Shown: positions 1 to 7,237 of the stretch, one piece after another | How the letters are laid out: each line of letters opens with the position of its first letter | Position numbering within the stretch: position 1 is the stretch's first letter | Assembly: GCF_001439605.1 (NCBI RefSeq) | Contig: NZ_LMBX01000004.1 | Span: 165,563 to 229,562, forward strand | Length of the DNA: 64,000 nucleotides | Source: Cytobacillus praedii | GTDB taxonomy: Bacteria; Bacillota; Bacilli; Bacillales; Cytobacillaceae | Direction: 5' to 3' | The notes under the pieces: model-generated | The model's database searches: none | Seen by the model: only the letters and a program-made list of their open reading frames with translations | What the model was told of the DNA's origin: nothing | Translations under genes and position numbers: made by a program

Positions 1-197
1 ATCCCAACTTGTCCTATACAAAATAATGAAAGAGAAATTACATATTTCTGTATCGGTACTTTCAAATTGAATAATGAAGCTGTCATTTTGGCAGTTTTTC
101 TGATCTTGGGGAACTTCTTAAGTAAGCGGAATTAGGGAAGGACCTATTTTTGCATTTGAGATTGGCCATTGGATGAGTGCTGCCCCCATTGTTTTCT

Positions 198-213
198 TGT
201 GATGATCGTCACG
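198..213. promoter_or_regulatory. FNR/CRP-type operator upstream of hemerythrin gene
   Basis: The sequence TGTGA-N6-TCACG matches the Fnr/CRP-family consensus TGTGA-N6-TCACA with one mismatch. A -10-like hexamer TATTCT lies at 235-240. The site centre (205.5) is therefore about 41.5 bases before the predicted start at about 247, the class II activator geometry. It sits 78 bases before the hemerythrin start codon. Oxygen- or NO-responsive control would suit a hemerythrin; that regulatory role is inferred. Confidence 0.55.
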
Positions 214-290
214 AAATTGTCAGCAAGTTTGGCGTATTCTTTTAAGAAGAAAGAGACCGACGCCATCATGGTTAGAGGAGGAATGGGAGG

Positions 291-800
291 ATGGAGGCAT
301 CAAACGTTATATTAAGTGCTCCACTGCAGCAATTAAAGGATGAGCATGTGTTACTCCGGGAAGAGATGAATCATTTCTATGAAATCACAGAAGAGATAGA
401 ATTCGAATCAGGTCCTGTTGTGATTCAAGAGTTTTCGAGATTATACGAGCGGATTCAGGAATTCAATAGTAAGCTAAAGGCACATTCGAAAAAAGAGGAT
501 GACTGGCTGTTCCCAATGATGGCCAGCCGCCTTGGAGAGAATGACAAAACCATAGAAGTGATGGAATTTGAGCATGAGAAGGCTGAACAGCATTTACGAG
601 AATTCCTGACTGAAGCGGAACAAGCGGGACCTACCATTGATGAAGAAGAAGCCCAAGCTATTTCTGTATATGCCGTTCAAGCTTATGCTACATTAATTCA
701 GCACTTTGATAGGGAAGAAAAAGTGCTGTTTCCATTGGCAGAGAAAATACTGTCCGATGAGGAGAAGGAGGAGCTTGAAAGAAGATTTCAAGCGTGTTAA
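291..800 (+). CDS. Hemerythrin HHE-domain protein
   Basis: This 169-residue cytoplasmic protein has the all-helical hemerythrin/HHE layout. Candidate di-iron ligands recur at the expected spacing: His19 and His28 near the N-terminus, a His-x3-Glu-type segment near residue 65, a His-rich helix near 95-100, and His-Phe-Asp near 139. Proteins of this family bind a di-iron centre and take part in oxygen, NO or iron handling or in repair of iron-sulfur centres. The start ATG follows a GGAGG-type site (about 281-288). The gene is monocistronic, with a terminator at 857-888, and has an FNR-like operator upstream. The exact physiological role is not set by sequence. Confidence 0.9.
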   Translation: MEASNVILSAPLQQLKDEHVLLREEMNHFYEITEEIEFESGPVVIQEFSRLYERIQEFNSKLKAHSKKEDDWLFPMMASRLGENDKTIEVMEFEHEKAEQHLREFLTEAEQAGPTIDEEEAQAISVYAVQAYATLIQHFDREEKVLFPLAEKILSDEEKEELERRFQAC

Positions 801-856
801 GTCGCTTCACCACAGCAAAGATATCGATGCTACCAATTGATATTTACTATATAAGA

Positions 857-890
857 GAAGCAGGCATCTACTTAGGTGCCTGCTTCTATT
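857..890 (+). terminator. Terminator after hemerythrin gene
   Basis: Ten-base stem GAAGCAGGCA/TGCCTGCTTC (one bulge region in the loop) followed by a T-rich stretch, 57 bases after the hemerythrin stop codon. Confidence 0.7.
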
Positions 891-930
891 TAAATACAAA
901 TGTTAAAATAGAAGATATTTACAAAAGTAA
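857..930. repeat. Intergenic repeat, copy A (includes terminator)
   Basis: This stretch begins with a GAAGCAGGC...GCCTGCTTC hairpin followed by CTATTTAA and then an AT-rich tail with TGTTAAAATAGAAGATATTT. Nearly the same string recurs at 4558-4640 in the same orientation. The hairpin (857-886) can terminate transcription of the hemerythrin gene. The duplicated part extends well beyond the hairpin, so it is more than a shared terminator. Confidence 0.75.
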
Positions 931-1024
931 AATCTCTATGCATATAAATAAATTCTTTTATTTTGATAGAAATGATCCAATGGCTTACGTAATAAGAGTA
1001 TAGGGCCCTTGTTGGAGGTAGTAT

Positions 1025-1591
1025 ATGAAAATCACAGATGAGAATGTAGTGGAACAGTTGAAAGTAAAAAATGAAAAAGCACTCTTTTATATAGTTGACG
1101 AGTATGGAGGTACGATCAAGTCAATTATCAGGAAGTTCTTAGGAAACTTAGAAATCGTTCAAGATGAGTGTTTAGATGATGTACTCCTTTTAGTCTGGAA
1201 AAATATTGAATCGTATGATAAGAATAAAAATTCATTGAAAAACTGGATTGCTGCTATTACTAAGTACAAGTCAATAGATTATCAAAGGCAATATAAAAGG
1301 TTTCTACAGCAATATGAATTAGAAGATCACATGCTAGAAGATTTCAATCATACCGAGACAAAAATAGTCGAAAATACGTTGAGTGATCAGACCGAGAACC
1401 TTCTATCATCTTTGAAGAAAGAGGATCAACGCTTATTTTTACAATATTATGGGGAGCAAAAAAGCATTGAAGAGCTGGCGAAAGAACATGGTGTGCATAC
1501 GTCGGTCCTTTATAATCGATTATCACGCGGGCGTAAAAAATTACGTGCGGTATTTAAAAATAAGTTTAAAGAAAAGGAGGAATCTTCGTGA
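1025..1591 (+). CDS. Sigma-70 family RNA polymerase sigma factor
   Basis: This 188-residue protein has the ECF-size layout of sigma region 2 (about 12-85, including the Asp/Glu-rich and aromatic helix) and region 4 (about 130-180). Region 4 contains a clear helix-turn-helix around SIEELAKEHGVHTSVLYNRL. It would direct RNA polymerase to a small regulon, probably including its own promoter. It overlaps the next gene by four bases (GTGA), and that gene encodes a DUF4179 membrane protein. Sigma plus DUF4179 pairs are common in Bacillaceae, with the second protein as the likely anti-sigma factor. The start ATG is preceded by TTGGAGGT. Stimulus and regulon are unknown. Confidence 0.9.
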   Translation: MKITDENVVEQLKVKNEKALFYIVDEYGGTIKSIIRKFLGNLEIVQDECLDDVLLLVWKNIESYDKNKNSLKNWIAAITKYKSIDYQRQYKRFLQQYELEDHMLEDFNHTETKIVENTLSDQTENLLSSLKKEDQRLFLQYYGEQKSIEELAKEHGVHTSVLYNRLSRGRKKLRAVFKNKFKEKEESS

Positions 1592-2583
1592 AAGAATTAT
1601 TTGAAAAGATGAATGATGAAAAAATCAATCTTGAAGAGTACGAAGATTGTCCCTTAACAACTATCGAGAAAAAAACTATTAAGAAAAGAATAAAAAAGAA
1701 ATTAAATAGACGTCGTTCGATTCCTGTCAAAACACTTTCAGCTGTTGCTTCACTCGCCCTTGTTTCTACTATTGCTTTAAACTCGAATTTTGCATTGGCA
1801 GACATCCCGATTGTCGGAGAGAAATTAGAGGCTTTTGTTCATTCGCAAGCAGGAACACTATCCGATTTTAAAACGATTATCGGTGATTCTGTTGAAGAGA
1901 ATGGTGTAAAAGTCACTTTAAATGAAGTTATCTTAGATGAAGGACAGCTCTTAATTAGCAGTACATTTCATACGAAATTGGAGAACAATGATTTAGTCTA
2001 TAATTGGTTTTCAGATATTGATATATACATTGATGGTCAAAAAATCCAACAAGGTGGCGGTGGTGGTCCACAAGAAATAACAGAGTCTTACATTAATTAT
2101 TTTTGGACTGCGGACATTGGACATATGGATTTGCAAAAAGAAAAATCAATTCGCATTGTTTTTAATGATTTGAGAAGAAGTGATTCGGAAAAAACGCTAA
2201 AGGGTAAATGGTCATTTAAATTTAAAGCTTCAGGAGAAAACTTAATTGCAAACTCGACGAAAATTCCAATTAATCATCGCTTCACATTAGAGAATGGCCA
2301 AAATATTGAACTAGAAGAATTGATTCTTACACCTGTTTCTTCAAAATTAGTTTATAAAATGTCCAATATTTATGACGATGTGTATTTTAAGCTAGAAAAT
2401 GAACATGGAGAAGCAATACAGGAGATACTAATGGCAAAACAATTTAACTATGATAATTATAACCGCTTTGTGGCAATAGAAGGTGGAAAGATTAGGATCA
2501 TTCCAATTGTTTCTAAGGAAAAGCACGCTCAAGAAGTCATCCTAACTGATGAAATAATAGAACTTGATTTAGATGAAAAATAA
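1588..2583 (+). CDS. DUF4179 domain protein, probable anti-sigma factor
   Basis: This 331-residue protein starts at a GTG that overlaps the sigma-factor stop codon. Residues 1-50 are cytoplasmic and basic, with KKTIKKRIKKKL just before a single membrane helix at about 49-68. The rest (about 75-331) is an extracellular beta-rich region. This topology and the coupling to a sigma factor fit a membrane anti-sigma factor that releases its sigma partner on an envelope signal. A Gly-rich GGGGGP segment lies in the extracellular part. The function is inferred from family and context. A terminator follows at 2675-2715. Confidence 0.85.
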   Translation: MKELFEKMNDEKINLEEYEDCPLTTIEKKTIKKRIKKKLNRRRSIPVKTLSAVASLALVSTIALNSNFALADIPIVGEKLEAFVHSQAGTLSDFKTIIGDSVEENGVKVTLNEVILDEGQLLISSTFHTKLENNDLVYNWFSDIDIYIDGQKIQQGGGGGPQEITESYINYFWTADIGHMDLQKEKSIRIVFNDLRRSDSEKTLKGKWSFKFKASGENLIANSTKIPINHRFTLENGQNIELEELILTPVSSKLVYKMSNIYDDVYFKLENEHGEAIQEILMAKQFNYDNYNRFVAIEGGKIRIIPIVSKEKHAQEVILTDEIIELDLDEK

Positions 2584-3181
2584 TTAGAGGGGGGTATCAT
2601 ATTCTATTGAAACTATACTTCGGAAAAAGATTTGTATACCAATGCATTGTAGGCCATTTATTTAGGTAACAAATAACCCAATTTCTCAATATTTAATGAA
2701 GAAATTGGGTTTTTAAATAGTATAATTTCTGATGCTGCCAACCATCCATTATAGTACTCCAATGAATGGTTGGCGGTATTCCATTCACTAAATGAATGAT
2801 AAGGGTACACAGTTAGAATAACGAACACTATAACCATTCTCTTTCGACCAGTCCAATAAACCATTCCAAAAGTTTTCACATGCATAATTTATCATTTTAG
2901 AGTCATACAGGTGACCAGACATCACCAGTTCGCAAAGTTTATCAAACCGACAGGGCCTACTTGAAAATTTTAAAGCTTATGGCAATACTTGAGCGGCTGT
3001 CGTAAAATATCGTTTATTGTGTAATCCCAAAATCATCGCACCCGCAGTTGCTATATTTATAGCAAAAGTAGGCAAATATGTTTCAGGACCTTGAACCTTT
3101 ATATTTCTCAATTTATCAATATACTATTTAATAGAATGTGGTAATATATGGGAGGGGGATTAATTGAGGGAGTGAAATCTT
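2584..3181. other. 598-bp intergenic region with hairpins and a decayed coding scar
   Basis: It holds a terminator (2675-2715) and a near-perfect 14-bp inverted repeat (2737-2750 with 2761-2774, GCCAACCATCCATT against AATGAATGGTTGGC). On the minus strand at about 3110-2986 a short open stretch reads like the tail of a small membrane protein (GPETYLPTFAINIATAGAMI and onward), but it has no start and no continuation, so it looks like a remnant. No intact gene is visible. A GGGAGGGGG stretch at about 3150 lies near the next gene. Confidence 0.5.
2675..2715 (+). terminator. Terminator of the sigma/anti-sigma operon
   Basis: Perfect 11-base stem AACCCAATTTC/GAAATTGGGTT with a 15-base loop, followed by TTTT. 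It lies about 90 bases after the anti-sigma gene. Confidence 0.8.
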
Positions 3182-3712
3182 ATGATATTGTGGTTTAAAC
3201 ACTTACCACAAGTAAAGATGAATTTGTCAGAATGGACTCCCTTTATAAGGAATCAATGGTTACGAACGCACTATATGAAATTTGTTTATCTACTCCAGCT
3301 CATGATATGTCTGATTCCATATTTCTTAAGAGGTTGGTTCCCTCCTATCTCTATATTTGCTCTTGTTTTAATTGGTATCCTCATCTTCATCATTCATGAA
3401 ACCCTTCACATCATTGTCATAAACAAAAAAGGTGATATTAGTTTAACGTTTAGCGGCATATTTTTCTGGCTCCAAACAAATGCAATCCAATCCAAACCGA
3501 GATTTTGGGTTTTTATGAGCTTGCCCCTCCTTGCATTATCAGTAGTGCCTGCCATTGTATCGTGTTTTTTAACTGGAGATCTTAAGTCAATCTTATTATT
3601 TGTGAGCTGGATAAACACTGTGATTTCCGGCTCAGCCATCATTAGTTCATATTTAATTGCTATTAAACCGAAGAACTCCATATTTTGCAAAGGCTATTAC
3701 CGTTTGCAATAA
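3182..3712 (+). CDS. DUF3267 membrane zincin-like protein
   Basis: This 176-residue protein has about four hydrophobic segments (about 35-55, 60-80, 108-130 and 135-160). A HETLH sequence at about residues 78-82 fits the HExxH zinc-site pattern embedded in a membrane helix, as in the DUF3267 family of putative intramembrane metalloproteases. Family members are mostly uncharacterised and the substrate is unknown. It lies alone between the sigma operon and the TraX-like gene. The ATG start was chosen for its agreement with the family length. Confidence 0.75.
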   Translation: MILWFKHLPQVKMNLSEWTPFIRNQWLRTHYMKFVYLLQLMICLIPYFLRGWFPPISIFALVLIGILIFIIHETLHIIVINKKGDISLTFSGIFFWLQTNAIQSKPRFWVFMSLPLLALSVVPAIVSCFLTGDLKSILLFVSWINTVISGSAIISSYLIAIKPKNSIFCKGYYRLQ

Positions 3713-3754
3713 GTATGAGGCATGTAACCATATGTTGAAAAGGAGAATCCTTAA

Positions 3755-4516
3755 TTGACTACTACCGCGCTAAAAATCATTGCCTTAGTTGCAATGCTAA
3801 TTGACCATATTGGTGTCTTCATACCAAATACGCCAGAATATTTTAGATGGATAGGACGGATTGCAGCACCAATATTTATTTATTTCGTTGCAATTGGATA
3901 TCGCTATACGTCGAATAAAGAGAAGTATCTATTGCGTTTATATATTGCTAGTGTTGGAATGGCATTCGTTAATCTTGTATTAATAGCCATGCCAGAATCA
4001 AACTATTATGACAACTATAATTTTTTTGCGCCGTTATTTTTAATAGGTCTTTTTCTTTACGCCATTGAGAAAAAGAAGTTTACCTATATTCTCCTTTGGC
4101 AGCTAATTAGTGCTGTGCCTATTATTTATTTCACTGATTTCTTTGTTATTCACAGGTTAATGGATAAGTATTTTCTTGGAGCAGTATTAGGGAATTCGTT
4201 ATTTGTTGAAGGTGGCATTGTATTTGTTTTGTTAGGTGTTGGGTTTTATTACTTTCAAACTAAAAAACAATTAACACTATACTATCTATTTTTTTCTGCC
4301 CTTATTTTCGTGATAATACTAAAGCGTGGCCATATGTTTGAACTTCATAATAGAATCTTTTTTCAATTTGGAGATTTTCAGTGGCTCATGATTTTGGCAC
4401 TTCCCTTATTATTGCTCTATAACGGCAAAAAAGGGGTTGGATTAAAATACTTTTTCTATTTCTTCTATCCCATACATATAATAGTTCTTTATTTTATCGG
4501 GAGAAGCTTACAATAA
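3755..4516 (+). CDS. TraX family membrane protein
   Basis: This 253-residue protein has about eight membrane helices. Its N-terminus (LKIIALVAMLIDHIGVFIP) carries the conserved Asp-His of the TraX family, followed by the typical GRIAAPIFIYFVAIGYRYT segment. TraX in F-type plasmids N-acetylates pilin. Chromosomal Gram-positive homologues are related to membrane acyltransferases and their substrates are unknown. The start is a TTG placed after AAGGAG (about 3739-3744). Despite the name there are no conjugation genes nearby, so a role in conjugation is not supported. Confidence 0.88.
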   Translation: MTTTALKIIALVAMLIDHIGVFIPNTPEYFRWIGRIAAPIFIYFVAIGYRYTSNKEKYLLRLYIASVGMAFVNLVLIAMPESNYYDNYNFFAPLFLIGLFLYAIEKKKFTYILLWQLISAVPIIYFTDFFVIHRLMDKYFLGAVLGNSLFVEGGIVFVLLGVGFYYFQTKKQLTLYYLFFSALIFVIILKRGHMFELHNRIFFQFGDFQWLMILALPLLLLYNGKKGVGLKYFFYFFYPIHIIVLYFIGRSLQ

Positions 4517-4557
4517 TATCAAGATTCCACTGCTGCCAAGAGCTTTACTTTATAATC

Positions 4558-4640
4558 GAAGCAGGTGTCCGCTACAGGCGCCTGCTTCTATTTAATTGCA
4601 TAACACCAAATGTTAAAATAGAATATATTTACAAAAATAA
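4558..4640. repeat. Intergenic repeat, copy B
   Basis: This is the second copy of the element at 857-930. It has the hairpin GAAGCAGGTG...CGCCTGCTTC, CTATTTAA, then CAAATGTTAAAATAGAATATATTTACAAAA. It differs from copy A by a few substitutions (some compensatory within the stem) and a short insertion. The hairpin can terminate the TraX-like gene. Confidence 0.75.
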
Positions 4641-4663
4641 TATTCAAATTAGGTGGGCTAGAA

Positions 4664-4966
4664 ATGAAAGAACTCATACAAAAAATTATTGAATTTAGAG
4701 ATGAGCGAGGATGGAGTCCTTATCATAATGAAAAGGATTTAGCTCTTTCTATTTCTCTAGAAGCGAATGAACTATTAGAAAACTTCCAATGGAGAACAAG
4801 TGAAGAAGCAGTTGCTGAATCCAAACAGAATATTAAAGAGGAGATGGCGGACGTATTTATTTATCTTCTGCAGTTAGCGGATAAAATGAATATCGATCTG
4901 GAAGAGGAAGCGTTTAAGAAGATGGAGAAGAATGCTTTGAAATATCCAGTTAATAAAGTGAAGTAA
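4664..4966 (+). CDS. MazG-like nucleotide pyrophosphohydrolase
   Basis: This 100-residue protein matches the small MazG/iMazG fold. Two helices carry the metal-binding acidic motif (EANELLENFQW at about 31-41) and EEMADVFIYLLQLADK at about 60-75, the ExxE plus ExxxD pattern. Such enzymes hydrolyse (d)NTPs to NMP and pyrophosphate, often modified or phage-derived nucleotides. It opens a group of five genes in the same direction (to 10599) that includes a second MazG-like protein, a Nudix hydrolase and two helicases. The start ATG follows AGGTGGG. Confidence 0.85.
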   Translation: MKELIQKIIEFRDERGWSPYHNEKDLALSISLEANELLENFQWRTSEEAVAESKQNIKEEMADVFIYLLQLADKMNIDLEEEAFKKMEKNALKYPVNKVK

Positions 4967-5016
4967 TTGGTGAATCCTTCATTATGCCAGCAATCATGAG
5001 GTAGGTAGAAATCAAG

Positions 5017-6633
5017 ATGAGTAAAATAGAGATAAAAACAATGCCTTTTGACAGATCATCAATAGATAGAATGAACGGTTACTATACCGATTATCCAGTA
5101 GTTTACTTTCTCAATAATGATACAACAGTCTATATCGGTGAGACTGTGGCAGTAAGAAATCGGATGAGGGACCACTTAAATAATAGTGAGAGAAAAGCAT
5201 TAAAGAAGATGTCCCTGATCATTCATGAAAAGTTTAATCGATCGGCAACATATAATATAGAAACCAAGCTGATCAATTATTTTTTAGCAGATGAACGCTA
5301 CAAATTACAAAACAAGAGTCAAACCGTTAATAGTGTGATGCACAATTATTATGAAAAAAAGTACTTTAATGAGGAATTGTTTGAAGATATATGGGACGAG
5401 CTATTAAAGAGGGAGATTGTAGATAATTCAAGATATACCATTGAAAATAAGGACATATTCAAGCTGTCCCCATTCAAAGAATTATCGATAGAACAATTAG
5501 AGCTTCAGCAGAAGATTATTGAGGTTTGTAAGCAACATATTAATGATGATGAGCATTTTGTTTTCTTAATAAAAGGGGAAGCTGGAGTAGGAAAAAGTGT
5601 TGTATTAAGCTCCGTAATTAACAAAATTCAAGAGTTATCAAAGGAAAAATCATCACCATTGTATAAAACTAATAATTATTTATTAGTCAATCATACAGAG
5701 ATGTTAAAAACGTATAAGAAGATAGCTGGTAATGTTAAAGCACTCACTAAAAAGAATTTTGAAAAGCCAACATCCTTTATTAACCAGCGGAAAAAATTGA
5801 TGGAAAAGGCTGATATTGTGTTAGTCGATGAAGCTCATTTATTGTTGACCAAGCCTGATCCATATAATAACTTTGTTGAGGAGAATCAGCTGCAAGAGAT
5901 TATTAGACATAGCAAGATTGTTATCGCAGTGTACGATGATAAGCAAGTATTAAAGATGAAGAGCTACTGGGATGAGGAGAGACTTCAATCGATTATAGGA
6001 AAATATAATACTGAACCTACCTATAAGCTAACGAACCAATTCCGCATGCAGGCAACTAATGAAATGGTTAATTGGATCGACCATTTTGTTGAAAAGAAGA
6101 TTACCGAGATACCAAACGACCCTGAATATAATTTTAAGATCTTTGAGTCATCTGCTAAAATGTATGACGTAATACAGGGATTGAATGAGGAATATGGTTT
6201 AGCAAGGATTGTATCTACATTCGATTACATACATAAGAAAGACGATCAAGAGTATTACGTAGAAGAAGATCATTTTAAACTTCCTTGGAATGGGGATTAC
6301 GGAAATACTACATGGGCAGAAAAAGCAGAAACTGTCAGGGAAGTCGGTTCTATTTATACCATACAAGGCTTCGATTTAAACTATGTTGGTGTTATTCTGG
6401 GTCCATCCATTTCATATGATGAAGACACAGATGAATTAAAAATTCTAACAGAAAATTATAAAGATACAGAAGCATATAGGGGAAAAGATGAATTTCTAAA
6501 TAGCGATGAAATAAAGGAAAAAATCATATTAAATTCTCTTAATGTTCTTATGAAAAGAGGAATACGTGGCCTGTTTATTTATGCTAGTGATCCGAAATTG
6601 AGAGAGAGGTTGTTAGAGCTTCAAAATAATTAA
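5017..6633 (+). CDS. GIY-YIG plus DUF2075 helicase/ATPase
   Basis: This 538-residue protein begins with a GIY-YIG-like module (about 25-110; PVVYFLNNDTTVYIGET resembles the paired Y-x-G motif). A DUF2075 P-loop ATPase follows. The Walker A motif GEAGVGKS is at about 187-194 and the Walker B motif VLVDEAHLL at about 269-277. Later motifs include LTNQFRMQ, where a Q-R finger is typical of superfamily 1-like helicases, and IQGFDLNYVGVILG near the end. DUF2075 proteins with a GIY-YIG domain recur in defence islands, presumably cutting and processing nucleic acid, though their mechanism is not established. It lies 50 bases after the MazG-like gene. Confidence 0.88.
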   Translation: MSKIEIKTMPFDRSSIDRMNGYYTDYPVVYFLNNDTTVYIGETVAVRNRMRDHLNNSERKALKKMSLIIHEKFNRSATYNIETKLINYFLADERYKLQNKSQTVNSVMHNYYEKKYFNEELFEDIWDELLKREIVDNSRYTIENKDIFKLSPFKELSIEQLELQQKIIEVCKQHINDDEHFVFLIKGEAGVGKSVVLSSVINKIQELSKEKSSPLYKTNNYLLVNHTEMLKTYKKIAGNVKALTKKNFEKPTSFINQRKKLMEKADIVLVDEAHLLLTKPDPYNNFVEENQLQEIIRHSKIVIAVYDDKQVLKMKSYWDEERLQSIIGKYNTEPTYKLTNQFRMQATNEMVNWIDHFVEKKITEIPNDPEYNFKIFESSAKMYDVIQGLNEEYGLARIVSTFDYIHKKDDQEYYVEEDHFKLPWNGDYGNTTWAEKAETVREVGSIYTIQGFDLNYVGVILGPSISYDEDTDELKILTENYKDTEAYRGKDEFLNSDEIKEKIILNSLNVLMKRGIRGLFIYASDPKLRERLLELQNN

Positions 6634-6730
6634 ATAACGCTAATAGTTTTTCCTCTCTAACAAAAATCATAAGTAAGTTATAATAGATACAGCTACTTAT
6701 GTGTAAATAAGCTGCATACAAGGAGGACCC

Positions 6731-7132
6731 ATGAAAAAAAACATTCATGTCGTCGGTGCGATCATCATCGATAACAATAAAATCCTATGCGCCCAAAGAG
6801 GCCAAGATAAATCTTTACCTTTAAAATGGGAATTTCCTGGCGGGAAGATTGAGGCCGGAGAATCTGCTCAGGAAGCATTAAAACGAGAAATTAGTGAAGA
6901 GATGAATTGTCAAATAGAAATAGGTGAGCAGGTCGATCATACGGTGTATGAATATGACTTCGGCATTGTTCATTTAACGACTTTTAGCTGTAAGCTAATA
7001 GAAGGAAAACCAGAGCTAACAGAGCATGTCGCAATAAAGTGGTTACCGCCAAGTGAGCTTGCTTCACTAGACTGGGCACCCGCGGATATTCCAGCAGTAG
7101 AAAAACTATCAGGAGCTATTCAAGTAAAATAA
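6731..7132 (+). CDS. Nudix (MutT-like) NTP pyrophosphohydrolase
   Basis: This 133-residue protein has the complete Nudix box at about 37-59: GGKIEAGESAQEALKREISE, then EM. That fits GX5EX7REUXEE. The overall length and the N-terminal VGAIIIDNNKILCAQR strand match MutT/8-oxo-dGTP diphosphatase types that act on (deoxy)nucleoside triphosphates. It has its own RBS (AAGGAGG at about 6720). The position between two helicases and two MazG-like proteins suggests nucleotide surveillance in the same unit, although it could simply be a housekeeping enzyme. The substrate cannot be assigned. Confidence 0.88.
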   Translation: MKKNIHVVGAIIIDNNKILCAQRGQDKSLPLKWEFPGGKIEAGESAQEALKREISEEMNCQIEIGEQVDHTVYEYDFGIVHLTTFSCKLIEGKPELTEHVAIKWLPPSELASLDWAPADIPAVEKLSGAIQVK

Positions 7133-7237
7133 TCGATAAAAATAGACAAAGAAGCTACTCACAATTTGTGGATGGCTTTTTTGCTATAAAAATAAATTGC
7201 ACTCAAAAATTTAGAGTATTACAATTAGTATAAACAA

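Noticed and set aside
794-1003. 69-codon plus-strand frame after the hemerythrin gene
   Set aside because: It runs through the hemerythrin terminator hairpin and the intergenic repeat, overlaps the preceding gene, and has no RBS.
3755-4516. TraX as a sign of a conjugative element
   Set aside because: No other transfer genes, relaxase or oriT are visible; TraX-like proteins are common chromosomal genes in bacilli.
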